49,874 nt of DNA from an uncultured Bacteroidales bacterium (GCA_946625485.1 CAMOTB010000004.1:1-49874), one strand, 5' to 3'; shown: positions 40,178 through 49,373, counted from the stretch's first letter. Program-made: numbers and translations. Notes: generated by a model not told the origin, from the sequence alone.

Positions 40178-41545
40178 TTACAGAATGAAATTGGTCACGA
40201 ATATCGCCAGGACGCTGATCGGCGCCACCCATTTGATCAGGAAATAAATGCCTCCGAAAAGTTTGGCGTTGAGCGTCTTGCGCCCGCCGTTGGTAATCTC
40301 GTCCCGCACATCCTCCCTCTTCATCACGAAGCCGACGAACACAACCACCGTGAAGGCCATCAGCAGGAGCAGCACATTGGACGCGAACCAGTCAAAAAGG
40401 TCGAAGATGTTCTTGCCGACGATCTGGATCCCGCTCAGCGGTCCGAAAGACAAGGAGCACACGACACCGACCGCCCCGCAGAGCACGAAGACCAGCGCGC
40501 AGGCTTTCGGTCTCGCCATCCCGAATCGCTCATGCAGGAAGGCGACGCCCACTTCGATCAGCGAAATGACCGATGTCATCGCCGCCACGACGATCGCCAG
40601 GAAGAACAGGATCGATACGATCGCGCTCACCACCGGCCACTTGGCCCCCATGCTGGAAAAGATGAACGGTACGCTCTGGAAGATCAGCCCCGGACCTGCC
40701 CCGGGTTCGATCCCGGCAGCAAAGACCGCCGGCATGATGGCGAAGCCCGCCAGAACGGCGAACAGCAGATCAAAGATCGCCGTCCCCGCGCTGGAGACCA
40801 CCAGGTTTTCGTCGGACTTGACATAGGAACCGTAGGTCACGATGGCGCCCATCCCGAGCGACAAGGAGAAGAAACTCTGCCCCATCGCATAGACGAAGGT
40901 CTTGACGTTGAATTCGGAAAAGTCCGGCTTCAGCAGGTACTTCACCCCGGCCGAAGCGCCCGGCAGCGAGACGGAATAGACGATCAGCAGGACGATGAGC
41001 ACAAACAGCGCCGGGATCGTCAGCCGGCTGAAACGCTCGATCCCGGACTTGACGCCCCGGGCCACGATCCAGGCACACACCGCCAGGAAAAGCAGGTGCA
41101 TCCAGACCGGCATCCAGACCGATGAGATGAAGCTGCCGAAAAGGCCGTTCACCGCCTCAGGAGACCCTTTCACGAAATCGAACGCACAAGACTTGATCAG
41201 ATAATACAAAGACCAGCCGCCGATCACGCTGTAATAGCAAAGGATGAAAAGCGGGATGAAGACGGACATCAGGCCCACCCACTTCCAGCGGTTCTTGTGA
41301 CGGGGGTCCATCTTGGACATCGCCCCGAAGGAACTGGTGCGGCTCCGGCGGCCCAGCGTGATTTCAGCGATGAAGACCGGCAGGGAGACCAGCAGCGTTG
41401 CCACGATGTAGATGAGGACAAACACGGCCCCGCCATGCTCCCCGACCATGTAGGGGAAGCGCCAGATGTTGCCCAGCCCGATCGCCGAGCCCGCCATGGC
41501 GTAAATGACAGCCTTCCGGCTGCCGAAATGTTCTCTCTCTTTCAT
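40178..41545 (-). CDS. NSS-family sodium-dependent transporter (first of a pair)
   Basis: The protein has 455 residues with the same TM1 signature (GSAIGLGNIWRFPYMVGEHG) and about 11 helices. It differs from its neighbour in the loops and C-terminus, suggesting related but distinct substrates. It follows folA after a 104-base gap that holds a 33-bp tandem repeat and has no clear promoter, so it may be read through from folA or driven from within the repeat region. Confidence 0.93.
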   Translation of the reverse strand: MKEREHFGSRKAVIYAMAGSAIGLGNIWRFPYMVGEHGGAVFVLIYIVATLLVSLPVFIAEITLGRRSRTSSFGAMSKMDPRHKNRWKWVGLMSVFIPLFILCYYSVIGGWSLYYLIKSCAFDFVKGSPEAVNGLFGSFISSVWMPVWMHLLFLAVCAWIVARGVKSGIERFSRLTIPALFVLIVLLIVYSVSLPGASAGVKYLLKPDFSEFNVKTFVYAMGQSFFSLSLGMGAIVTYGSYVKSDENLVVSSAGTAIFDLLFAVLAGFAIMPAVFAAGIEPGAGPGLIFQSVPFIFSSMGAKWPVVSAIVSILFFLAIVVAAMTSVISLIEVGVAFLHERFGMARPKACALVFVLCGAVGVVCSLSFGPLSGIQIVGKNIFDLFDWFASNVLLLLMAFTVVVFVGFVMKREDVRDEITNGGRKTLNAKLFGGIYFLIKWVAPISVLAIFVTNFIL

Positions 41546-41563
41546 AGGTTGTCAAGTTCGTTC

Positions 41564-41648
41564 CGCAGGGTTCGGTCCTCAGGGCTCGGTCCCTTTCGCA
41601 GGGTTCGGTCCTCAGGGCTCGGTCCCTTTCGCAGGGTTCGGTCCCTTT
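41564..41648. repeat. 33-bp tandem repeat, 2.5 copies
   Basis: The unit beginning CGCAGGGTTCGGTCCTCAGG starts at 41564, 41597 and 41630; the third copy is shortened. Each unit contains two similar halves (CAGGGTTCGGTCC and CAGGGCTCGGTCC). It lies in the folA-NSS gap. The length is a multiple of three, so a shadow ORF runs through it. Copy number could vary between strains. Confidence 0.8.
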
Positions 41649-41674
41649 GTCATTCTGAGCGCAGCGAAGAATCT
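41648..41674. repeat. Dispersed intergenic repeat overlapping the folA 3' end
   Basis: TGTCATTCTGAGCGCAGCGAAGAATCT resembles a short repeat I recognise as widespread in gut bacterial genomes. Here it supplies the folA stop codon and the last residues (GDSSLRSE), so it appears to have inserted at the end of the gene. Confidence 0.55.
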
Positions 41675-42162
41675 CCCCGCCTCTTGTATACGACAAACTC
41701 AAACGTAAACCCCGTCTCCTCATCCCGCACCGTCTCCGAGACGGAAGCCTTGTACCAGACCGCCGGATCAATCTCCGGGAAAAACGCATCTGCCTCTTCC
41801 ACCACGGTATGGACATGGGTGATATAAAGCGTATCCATCATGCCGATCGCAGCCCGGTACACCGAGGCTCCGCCCATGATGAAACACTTTTCGGCCGGCT
41901 CCGCTGCGGCGAAAGCCTCCTCGAAGGAATACACGCAGGTCACCTCCGGGATGGGATCTCCCCCGGCGTTCAGCACGATGTTCTTGCGACCCTTCAAAGG
42001 CCTGAACGGCAGCGAGAAGTAGGTCGTCCGGCCCATGATCACCGGATATCCGTGGGTGACCTTCTTGAAATACTTGAGATCCTCGGAGATGTGCCAGGGG
42101 AGTTCTCCCTTGACTCCGATGCCGTTGTTGTCCGCAATGGCGACGATCAGACACTTTTCCAT
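41650..42162 (-). CDS. folA: Dihydrofolate reductase
   Basis: The enzyme has 170 residues from the ATG at 42162 (MEKCLIVAIADNNGIG); the track ORF adds 32 residues that overlap the thyA end. DHFR features are GVKGELPWHISEDLKYFK (active-site Trp and acidic residue), VIMGRTTYFSLP and CFIMGGASVYR. It reduces dihydrofolate made by ThyA. The natural C-terminus seems to be at FEFVVYKR; the last residues, GDSSLRSE, come from a dispersed repeat. It starts 19 bases after thyA. Confidence 0.95.
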   Translation of the reverse strand: MEKCLIVAIADNNGIGVKGELPWHISEDLKYFKKVTHGYPVIMGRTTYFSLPFRPLKGRKNIVLNAGGDPIPEVTCVYSFEEAFAAAEPAEKCFIMGGASVYRAAIGMMDTLYITHVHTVVEEADAFFPEIDPAVWYKASVSETVRDEETGFTFEFVVYKRRGDSSLRSE

Positions 42163-42181
42163 ATGATGACAGGGATAAAAG

Positions 42182-42976
42182 TTACACTGCGACCGGAGCC
42201 TTGATGGCCGGCCAGGGATCATAATCCACCAGTTCGAAGTCCTCGTACTTGAAGTCAAACAGGCTCTTGACCTCCGGATTGATCTTCATCTTGGGCAGCG
42301 GCCGCGGCTCCCGCGAGAGCTGGAGATCCGCCTGCTCGGTATGGTTCAGGTACAGGTGCGTGTCGCCCGTCGTGTGGATGAATTCGCCGGGCTGCAGGCC
42401 GCAGACCTGTGCGATCATCATCGTCAGGAGGGCGTAGGAAGCGATGTTGAACGGGACACCCAGGAAGGTGTCTGCGCTCCGCTGGTACAACTGGCAGGAA
42501 AGCTTGCCTTCCGCCACATAAAACTGGAACAGGCAGTGGCAGGGCGGCAGGGCCATCTTGTCCACGTCGCCGGGATTCCAGGCGCAGACCAGCATCCGCC
42601 GGGAATCCGGGTGGTGCTTGATCATCTCCACGACCTGCGCGAGCTGGTCCACCTTGCGCCCGTCGGTCGTCTCCCAGCTGCGCCACTGGCGGCCGTATAC
42701 CGGACCGAGATCGCCGTTTTCGTCGGCCCACTCGTCCCAGATCGTCACCTTGTGGTCCTGCAGGAACTTGACGTTGGTATCGCCTGCGATAAACCACAGG
42801 AGTTCGTAGATGATGGACTTCAGGTGTACCTTCTTGGTCGTCAGGAGCGGGAAGCCCGCGCTGAGGTCATAGCGGCTCTGCCAGCCGAAGATGCTCCGCG
42901 TTCCGACGCCGGTGCGGTCCGACTTGATGACCCCTGTCTCCCGGACGGCCCGCAGCATGTCCAGATACTGTTTCAT
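42182..42976 (-). CDS. thyA: Thymidylate synthase
   Basis: The enzyme has 264 residues, the same as E. coli ThyA. The nucleophilic Cys lies in [12 protein letters not shown]. Other conserved parts are [20 protein letters not shown] and [12 protein letters not shown]. It makes dTMP from dUMP using methylene-tetrahydrofolate, producing dihydrofolate for the adjacent FolA. It begins six bases after the thioredoxin-fold lipoprotein gene. Confidence 0.97.
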   Translation of the reverse strand: MKQYLDMLRAVRETGVIKSDRTGVGTRSIFGWQSRYDLSAGFPLLTTKKVHLKSIIYELLWFIAGDTNVKFLQDHKVTIWDEWADENGDLGPVYGRQWRSWETTDGRKVDQLAQVVEMIKHHPDSRRMLVCAWNPGDVDKMALPPCHCLFQFYVAEGKLSCQLYQRSADTFLGVPFNIASYALLTMMIAQVCGLQPGEFIHTTGDTHLYLNHTEQADLQLSREPRPLPKMKINPEVKSLFDFKYEDFELVDYDPWPAIKAPVAV

Positions 42977-42982
42977 ATCGAA

Positions 42983-43948
42983 TTAAATCAAATTATTATC
43001 AATAAATGATGCGACAGCGGAAGGAGTCGCGTCTTTCATCAGGATGCGCTTGTCCCGGTCCAGCAGATAGATCGACGGTATGGCCCGCACGTAATAGATC
43101 CGGTCCGCCCGGATGATCCCGTCCGGATCATAACCGTTGACCCAGTGGGCGGGAAGCTGGCCGGCGCGATCCTTCCAGGCCGCGATGTCCCCGTCGATAT
43201 AGATCCCGAGAATGCGCAGGGTCCCGTTCGCGACCAGGTTCTTGACCGCTTCGCTCTCGAAGGTACCGACCACCTCTTCGCAGGCCTGGCAGCCCGGATT
43301 GACAAAAAGCAGGACCGTCCAGGGCGCCTTCTCCCCGTACAGGCTGTGTACGCGGCCCCGCACATCGACGAAGCGGAAGTCCGCCGCCTGCATGCCGGGC
43401 CGGTTGGTCGCACAGACCTGCGCCGCGTGGGCATAACGGGTCCTCAACTCCTCCTTGGCAAAGGGAGAGCGGGCCAGCTTGGAAACAAAGGGCAGGAACA
43501 GCTCCTCGCTCCGGATCTCCGAATTGGGATCGAAGAGATAGAACTCAACGGCATCCGCCACCCAGGAAAACACGTTGGAAGACGTGTCGGCGGCCTGATA
43601 GCCCTCAACCTGATCGAAGAAGGCCGACATGACGGCCGACGCCTTCTCCTGCGGGCTGTTCTCCAGGATGGAAAGGAAAGAAGCCAACTGTGAGGCCAGC
43701 AGGCGGTCGTTGACGCCCCCGATATGGGTCGAATCACACAGCCAATGCCGGGTCGTATCCAGGTAGGCATCCCAGAAATGATCCAGCACATAGTCGGAGA
43801 GTTGCTCCTGCGGAAGCACCGACGGGATCTGGACTTCCGGGAAGCTCCGCGTGGGCAGGGGCTCCTGCCGCCCGCCTTGCCGGCAGGCCGCGAGCGACAG
43901 CAGCAGAAGCGCCGCTGACAGCAACCAAGCTTTTCCGCTATTTGCCAT
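42983..43948 (-). CDS. Thioredoxin-fold lipoprotein (TlpA-like, DUF5106-type N-terminus)
   Basis: The product has 321 residues with a lipoprotein signal (LLSLAAC). The N-terminal helical region (about 35-185) resembles DUF5106. The C-terminal thioredoxin fold (about 190-321) has the redox motif in NPGCQACEEV (CxxC) and a cis-Pro in VRAIPSIYLLD. It is probably a periplasmic disulfide reductase. Its start overlaps the Na/Pi transporter stop by 11 bases, indicating translational coupling. Confidence 0.85.
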   Translation of the reverse strand: MANSGKAWLLSAALLLLSLAACRQGGRQEPLPTRSFPEVQIPSVLPQEQLSDYVLDHFWDAYLDTTRHWLCDSTHIGGVNDRLLASQLASFLSILENSPQEKASAVMSAFFDQVEGYQAADTSSNVFSWVADAVEFYLFDPNSEIRSEELFLPFVSKLARSPFAKEELRTRYAHAAQVCATNRPGMQAADFRFVDVRGRVHSLYGEKAPWTVLLFVNPGCQACEEVVGTFESEAVKNLVANGTLRILGIYIDGDIAAWKDRAGQLPAHWVNGYDPDGIIRADRIYYVRAIPSIYLLDRDKRILMKDATPSAVASFIDNNLI

Positions 43949-45701
43949 CTTTGGGAATCAGGGCTTGAGAGATATTGATGATAAAGTCACCGATGCGCTC
44001 CAGTTCGGAAATGATATCCATGTAGAACACGCCGGCCGCATAGTTGTACTTGGCCTTTTCGAGGTTGGCGATGTGTTCCTCCCGCAGAATATTGCGGTAC
44101 TCGTTGATCGCGTATTCGGCGTCGGACGCATTGGAGATGTTGTCCAGCGGCTGGGAGATGGCGACCGTCAGGTTGGTCATCATCGCCTGGTAAGCCACAT
44201 CGACCAGATCCAGCATCCGGTCCAGTTTGGAGCGCATCGACTCGTCGAAGTCGTGCCCATGGACCCGGGCCCGGGTCAGCATCCGGCTGATCGCTTCGCC
44301 CGAATCGCCGAGGCTCTCCATCTCGCCGATGATCTTGTACATGCCCTTGATCTTGGCGGCGGAAGCATCGCTGATCTCGTCCTTGGTCACTTCGTTGAGG
44401 TAGGTCGCGATCTCGTATTCGATGTTGTCGGTGATCTCCTCGTACTTGACCAGCTGGTCGATCTTTTCATCCTCGGCATCCGTCATGTGGGCGTGGATCG
44501 CCTCCCGGATATGGCCGAAGCCCTTGTAGCAGATACGGCCGAAGTTGACAATCTCCTGCCGGGCCTCGTTGATGGACAGCTCGGCCGTGCCCAGCGGACC
44601 GCCGGAGATGTATTTGAGCCGGAAATTCTCCTTCTCGCCCTCCTGGCTCGGCACCAGCCACTTGACGATCTTTTCTATCTGGGGAATAAACCAGATCAGG
44701 ACCAGGGTATTGATCACGTTGAAGAGCGTGTGGAGCGTCGCCACGACATAGGGGAGCGAAGCAACCAGGGCCGCCCGCGTCGCGGCATCCGCCGTATCCA
44801 TGTCGGTCAGGACCGGGTTGGGGAAGCCGAACGCCGTGACGATCCGGCCGATCAGGCGCAGGAAATAGGGGAAGATCGCCGTCACCCAGACCACGCCGAA
44901 GACGTTGAAGAGCATGTGCGCCCGGGCCGTCCGCTTGGCGGACACGTTGGCCACCGAAGCGGCGATATTGGACGTGATCGTGGTACCGATATTCTCACCC
45001 AGCACCATGGCGGCCGCCATGTAGAAGGGGATAACGCCCAGCGAAACCAGGGCCATCGTCAGGGCCATCGTCGCCGCAGAGGACTGCATCATCAGGGTCA
45101 TCACCGCGCCGATCACCATGAAGAGCAGGACCGACCCCATCGGTGCATCGGCATAGTAGGGGCCGAAGCCCGTCAGCGGGCGCAGGAAGTTCTTGACGGC
45201 GTCGCTGGCCAGAATCCCGGTCGAGGTCTCCTTGAGCGTGCTGAGACCCAGGAACAGGAGGGCGAAACCCATCAGGAACTCGCCGAAGTTTTTCCATTTC
45301 TTATCCTTAGCCGACAGGCAGATGAACGCAAAGAACATCAGCGGGATCGAGATGGCTCCCAGGCTGAAGCTGCTGCCGCCGAAGGAAAGGGCGAAGATCC
45401 AAGCCGTGACCGTCGTACCGATGTTAGCGCCCATGATCACGCCGATCGCATTGGCCAGGGCCAGCAAGCCGGCGTTTACGAAACTCACGAGCATCAGGGT
45501 CGTAGCCGTCGAGCTCTGGACCAGAGCCGTCACGACAATGCCGGTCAAAACGCATTTAATACGGGTCGAAGTCATCGATGCCATGAAAGCACGCAACTTC
45601 TCACCGGCCATCTTCTGCAAACCGCCGCTCATCAAAGACATGCCATAGAGGAACATGCCCAGACATCCGAGCAACGTAAAGATCTGTAGGACTGTATTCA
45701 T
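43938..45701 (-). CDS. Na/Pi-cotransporter family protein with C-terminal PhoU domain
   Basis: The protein has 587 residues from the ATG at 45701 (MNTVLQIFTLLGCLG); the track start is 15 codons earlier, near the promoter. Two inverted transport repeats carry the QSS motif (ALVQSSTATTLM and MMQSSAATMAL). About 8 helices precede a PhoU-like helical domain from about 350 onward (IGEMESLGDSGEAISRM). The family moves phosphate with sodium in both directions in bacteria. It is the first gene of the transporter-TlpA-thyA-folA unit. Confidence 0.92.
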   Translation of the reverse strand: MNTVLQIFTLLGCLGMFLYGMSLMSGGLQKMAGEKLRAFMASMTSTRIKCVLTGIVVTALVQSSTATTLMLVSFVNAGLLALANAIGVIMGANIGTTVTAWIFALSFGGSSFSLGAISIPLMFFAFICLSAKDKKWKNFGEFLMGFALLFLGLSTLKETSTGILASDAVKNFLRPLTGFGPYYADAPMGSVLLFMVIGAVMTLMMQSSAATMALTMALVSLGVIPFYMAAAMVLGENIGTTITSNIAASVANVSAKRTARAHMLFNVFGVVWVTAIFPYFLRLIGRIVTAFGFPNPVLTDMDTADAATRAALVASLPYVVATLHTLFNVINTLVLIWFIPQIEKIVKWLVPSQEGEKENFRLKYISGGPLGTAELSINEARQEIVNFGRICYKGFGHIREAIHAHMTDAEDEKIDQLVKYEEITDNIEYEIATYLNEVTKDEISDASAAKIKGMYKIIGEMESLGDSGEAISRMLTRARVHGHDFDESMRSKLDRMLDLVDVAYQAMMTNLTVAISQPLDNISNASDAEYAINEYRNILREEHIANLEKAKYNYAAGVFYMDIISELERIGDFIINISQALIPKDGK

Positions 45702-45734
45702 TCGTGTTTTTTGTGTGTCAGGCGCAAAATCCCT

Positions 45735-45762
45735 CAAAGATAACAATTTTTGCGTAGATTTG
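45735..45762. promoter_or_regulatory. Divergent promoter boxes: Na/Pi gene and metallopeptidase-barrel gene
   Basis: TATCTTTG on the minus strand (45735-45742) lies 33 bases before the Na/Pi start. TAGATTTG on the plus strand (45755-45762) lies only four bases before the ATG at 45767, so that transcript would be leaderless or nearly so. Confidence 0.5.
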
Positions 45763-45766
45763 TAGT

Positions 45767-48700
45767 ATGAAACGGTACTCCTGGATCCTGCTCTGCTGTT
45801 TTTTGCTCACCGCGCTGCCGGCCCGGGGGCAATTCTATTCCGCAGGCACCGACCCCGGTGCCGTCCGCTGGTCCGAGATCCGTACCGACAACTACCGTCT
45901 GATCTACCCGCGCGGAACCGATTCGCTGGCACAGGCCTATGCGCTGAGCCTGCAGCGGCAGTATCCGCGCGTCGGCCTTTCCCTCGGCTATGCGCCCTCT
46001 GAGCTGTGCCGGAAGCCGATGCCGGTCATCCTGCACCCCTACACGTCCTACGGCAACGGGATGGTCATGTGGGCGCCGCGCCGGATGGAACTCTACAGCC
46101 TCGGCGACCCTTCCGACCCGGATCCGATGCCCTGGATGCTCAACCTCACCACCCATGAGCCCCGGCATGCCGCCCAGCTCCAATTCGGCCGCCGCTGGCC
46201 CTTCAAGGCCCTTCGCTACCTGGTCGGCGACCTGTCCGACGTCGCCTGGTGGTCCATCTACACCGGGATTGCCTTCTCCGAAGGGGACGCTGTCGTGACC
46301 GAAACGGCGCTGACGCCCTTCGGCCGCGGCCGGACCGCCGATTTCCTGGAATACGTCCGTGTCGCCTTCGACGAAGGGGACTGGCGGGACTACTGGCGCT
46401 GGCGCTACGGGTCCAACCGCCTCTACACCCCCGACCACTACCGGGCCGGCTACCTGCTGGCCGCAGGCTTGCGGACGAGCTGGGACGAGCCCCTTTTCTT
46501 GAAGAAATACCACGACAACCTCTTCTCGCGCAAGCTTCCGCTGCCGTTTTTCAACATGCCCTATACCATCCGGCAGGTGACGGGGCTGTCTTTCCAGGAG
46601 GCTTGGGATACCCTTTCGCAGGATTTCCAGGCCATCTGGGCGGCCAATGACTCGCTGCGGGCGCAAGCGGCCGGCGGCTCCGGGCTCCGGACGTCCGATT
46701 TCGCGCAGGCCTTCATCTCCGGCACGCCCCTGACCCCCTCCACACGCCGCTATTCTTCCTTCCGCGGCGCGACGGCCGCAGGAGACGACATCTATGCCGT
46801 CCAAACCGGCCTGGAACGGGCTGCCCGGCTGGTCCGGATTTCGCCGGACGGGACCGTTTCCTCCCTGGGTCCCTTCTCCGCCACCGCCTCCGACCTGCGT
46901 TACGCGGCAGGGCGGCTCTACTGGAGCGAAGAGATCCGGGACCCGCGCTGGGAACTGGCCGGAACCTCCGTCGTCCGGATGATGGACCTCTCGACGGGAC
47001 GCAAGCAGACGCTGATGGCCGGAGAGAATCGCCAGGCGCTGCCGGAGGGATTCCGGCCGGACGCACAAGCCATCCGCTGCCTGCCGGACGGCGGCCGCTA
47101 TTACAACCCTGCCCCCTCGGAAGACGGACAGCGGCTCGCCGCGATGCATTATGCGACGGACGGCAGCCACCAGGTTGTCATCACCGATGCGGCGACGGGC
47201 TTCTCCGGCAACGAAGTGACGCTTTCCATCCTGACCGCACCGGCCGGCCTGCAGCCGGCCCAGGGAGCCTGGATCGGGAACACGCTCTATGTAAGCGGAG
47301 TAACGGACGAGGGTTTCGGGATCTATGACGCGACCGGTGGCTGGCGGACCGTCCTGCCCGGGCGTTCGGTCAAGATCAAGCAGCTGCGCTCGCGGGAAGG
47401 GCGCCTCTGGTTCGTCTGCGACAAGAACGGGGTCAACGAATTGTATTCCTGCGATCCGGTCACCGACTCGCTCCGGCAGGAGACTTCGCTCCGGCACGGC
47501 GGCAGCGAATTCGTCTGGAGTGCGGCCGGGGACACGCTGCGCTATACCGTGCTCTCGACCGGAGGACGGCGTTTCCATTCCACGCCGGTATCCGCCCTGG
47601 CTCCGCAGGAGAGCAGCTGGGACGAGATCTGGCGGCATCCAGTCGCAGAAGAGCTGGCCGCCCAGGAGCGGGCGCTGGAAGCGGAACGCCTGGGCGCCGC
47701 CCGGGACAGTCTGGGACGGGGTCTGGCGGGCTCCGGTACGGAGGAAATCTTCATTTCCGAACCGAAGCCGTACCGCAAGACGGCCCACCTGCTACGTTTC
47801 CACACCTGGGCGCCGATGTACATCGATTATGACGCAGTTTCCGACCTGAGCTTCAGTTCCTTATACAGCGCGGCGACCCTGGGTGCGACGGCCTTTTTCC
47901 AGAACGACCTGGCCACGGCCGTCGGAAGCATCGGCTATTCCGCGAAGCGGCAGGCTGCGCAAGATTGGCGCCATCTGCTGGATCTGCGCTTCACCTACAA
48001 AGGCTGGTATCCGGTCATCGAGACGGCCCTTCAGATCAGCAACGGAACGCCTTCCCGCTACCAGTTCACGCGCCTGACGGCGGCGTATCCTTCGGTCCAT
48101 GAGATTACGGATCAGACTGACGGGGCCGTTGCGGGCCACGCGGTCGCGACCCAGCGGCGGACCGGCAACCAGGTTTCCTCCTCCGCCCTTTCCGGGCCCG
48201 ACGTTTCCTTCACGGCGCGCATCTACATACCACTGGTCTTCTCATCCGGCGGCTGGAACCGGGGATTCATCCCGCAGCTGCGCTACACCGTCAGCAACAG
48301 CCTCTATGACGGGACGGTCTTCTGGGGCGAGCGCTACGGACTCTTCCCGTCCAAGGACCGGAGCATGGCCCTGACAGGCAGGGAACCTGGGAGCACCGTT
48401 CTCCTGCAGAACCTGACGGCGAGCGTCCGGGGCTATGTCATGCGTCCGACCGCCGCTTCCGGCGTCTATCCCCGCTGGGGCATCGGAGCCGAACTGGGCG
48501 CCGGCATCCGGCCGGCCCTCACCCACATTTATGACCCGGCGGTGTATGGCTACCTCTACGGCTACCTCCCGGGAATCCTGCCGGAGCACGGCCTGAAACT
48601 GACCGCCCTGACCCAGATGCAATGGAGCCGGGGAGTCCTGGGAAGAACGGTGGCGGACAGGCTGGAGACAGGCTTGCACAACGATGCTGCCGGGAGGTCT

Positions 48701-49270
48701 GGAACGGCGGACAAGCCTGCGGCCGGATGGTCTGGAACAGCGGCCAAGCCGGCGGCCGGGCAGCCGGCGGCCTATATCCAGGAACAGCGGGTCGTCACCT
48801 ACCCTCGGGGCTATGCGGCCACCGGCGGAGCGCTGGGACGCTACCTGGCCGAACGTTATCCCTTCCAGGCCAAATGGACCGCCGACTACCTGATGGCCGT
48901 CCTGCCGCTGGACTGGTCCGGCCTCGGTCCCGTCGCCTATCTGAAGAATTTCGAGCTGGGACTGCACTTTGACGCGGCCCTGTATCTTCCGGGAACGCTT
49001 TCCCAAGAGACCCGCCCGGGCTCCGGCACACCGGGCAACGGCGGAGCCTCTCGGCAGGGATCGGGAGATCCGGGCAACGGCGGAGCCTCCCTGATGAGCG
49101 CCGGTAGTTCCCTGAGCGTCCGCCTGGGCAACCTTCTCTGGGTCCCCTTCGACACCCGCATCGGTGTCTCCTGGTCCTGCAACTTCGGTCCCTCCTACGA
49201 AAGTTTGCGCAGGGACGGCCTTTCCCTGAACCGCCACTACTTCGGCCTGCTATTCTCCATCGACTACTGA
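45767..49270 (+). CDS. Putative outer-membrane gluzincin/propeller/beta-barrel protein
   Basis: The protein has 1167 residues with a signal peptide (WILLCCFLLTALPARG). An HExxH motif is seen as THEPRHAAQ (130-134). About 40 residues on comes GIAFSEGDAVVTE, which could supply the third zinc-ligand Glu as in gluzincins. Residues about 320-640 have repeated four-strand blades (YAVQTGLERAARLVRIS, MHYATDGSHQVVITD), a TolB-like propeller. The remainder is rich in alternating beta strands and ends in HYFGLLFSIDY, an aromatic end typical of an outer-membrane barrel. Two low-complexity inserts, near 970-1005 and 1085-1110, look like extended loops. It is a monocistronic unit. Peptidase activity is inferred only from the motif. 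Confidence 0.7.
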   Translation: MKRYSWILLCCFLLTALPARGQFYSAGTDPGAVRWSEIRTDNYRLIYPRGTDSLAQAYALSLQRQYPRVGLSLGYAPSELCRKPMPVILHPYTSYGNGMVMWAPRRMELYSLGDPSDPDPMPWMLNLTTHEPRHAAQLQFGRRWPFKALRYLVGDLSDVAWWSIYTGIAFSEGDAVVTETALTPFGRGRTADFLEYVRVAFDEGDWRDYWRWRYGSNRLYTPDHYRAGYLLAAGLRTSWDEPLFLKKYHDNLFSRKLPLPFFNMPYTIRQVTGLSFQEAWDTLSQDFQAIWAANDSLRAQAAGGSGLRTSDFAQAFISGTPLTPSTRRYSSFRGATAAGDDIYAVQTGLERAARLVRISPDGTVSSLGPFSATASDLRYAAGRLYWSEEIRDPRWELAGTSVVRMMDLSTGRKQTLMAGENRQALPEGFRPDAQAIRCLPDGGRYYNPAPSEDGQRLAAMHYATDGSHQVVITDAATGFSGNEVTLSILTAPAGLQPAQGAWIGNTLYVSGVTDEGFGIYDATGGWRTVLPGRSVKIKQLRSREGRLWFVCDKNGVNELYSCDPVTDSLRQETSLRHGGSEFVWSAAGDTLRYTVLSTGGRRFHSTPVSALAPQESSWDEIWRHPVAEELAAQERALEAERLGAARDSLGRGLAGSGTEEIFISEPKPYRKTAHLLRFHTWAPMYIDYDAVSDLSFSSLYSAATLGATAFFQNDLATAVGSIGYSAKRQAAQDWRHLLDLRFTYKGWYPVIETALQISNGTPSRYQFTRLTAAYPSVHEITDQTDGAVAGHAVATQRRTGNQVSSSALSGPDVSFTARIYIPLVFSSGGWNRGFIPQLRYTVSNSLYDGTVFWGERYGLFPSKDRSMALTGREPGSTVLLQNLTASVRGYVMRPTAASGVYPRWGIGAELGAGIRPALTHIYDPAVYGYLYGYLPGILPEHGLKLTALTQMQWSRGVLGRTVADRLETGLHNDAAGRSGTADKPAAGWSGTAAKPAAGQPAAYIQEQRVVTYPRGYAATGGALGRYLAERYPFQAKWTADYLMAVLPLDWSGLGPVAYLKNFELGLHFDAALYLPGTLSQETRPGSGTPGNGGASRQGSGDPGNGGASLMSAGSSLSVRLGNLLWVPFDTRIGVSWSCNFGPSYESLRRDGLSLNRHYFGLLFSIDY

Positions 49271-49285
49271 GTTGGCCTGTCCGGA

Positions 49286-49373
49286 TGCGCCCAATGGAAG
49301 ATTTTCCGTGCCATTGGGCGCAAAAAACGTCAAAATTGCGCCCAATGGACCGTTTTTCAAGCCATTGGGCGCA
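49286..49373 (-). repeat. Double-hairpin intergenic element, copy D
   Basis: Two TGCGCCCAATGG/CCATTGGGCGCA pairs, all perfect, each enclose 13 nt (AAGATTTTCCGTG and ACCGTTTTTCAAG). Read on the minus strand the linker is ATTTTGACGTTTTTT, like that of the other copies, so it is in the opposite orientation. It fills the convergent gap between the barrel gene and the 93-residue gene. Confidence 0.88.

Noticed and set aside
41564-41648. Tandem repeat as a short CRISPR array
   Set aside because: The units are directly adjacent with no spacers.
45734-47788. 684-residue minus-strand ORF opposite the metallopeptidase-barrel gene
   Set aside because: It is rich in Pro, Arg and Gly without domain pattern, and overlaps a gene with a signal peptide and motifs.
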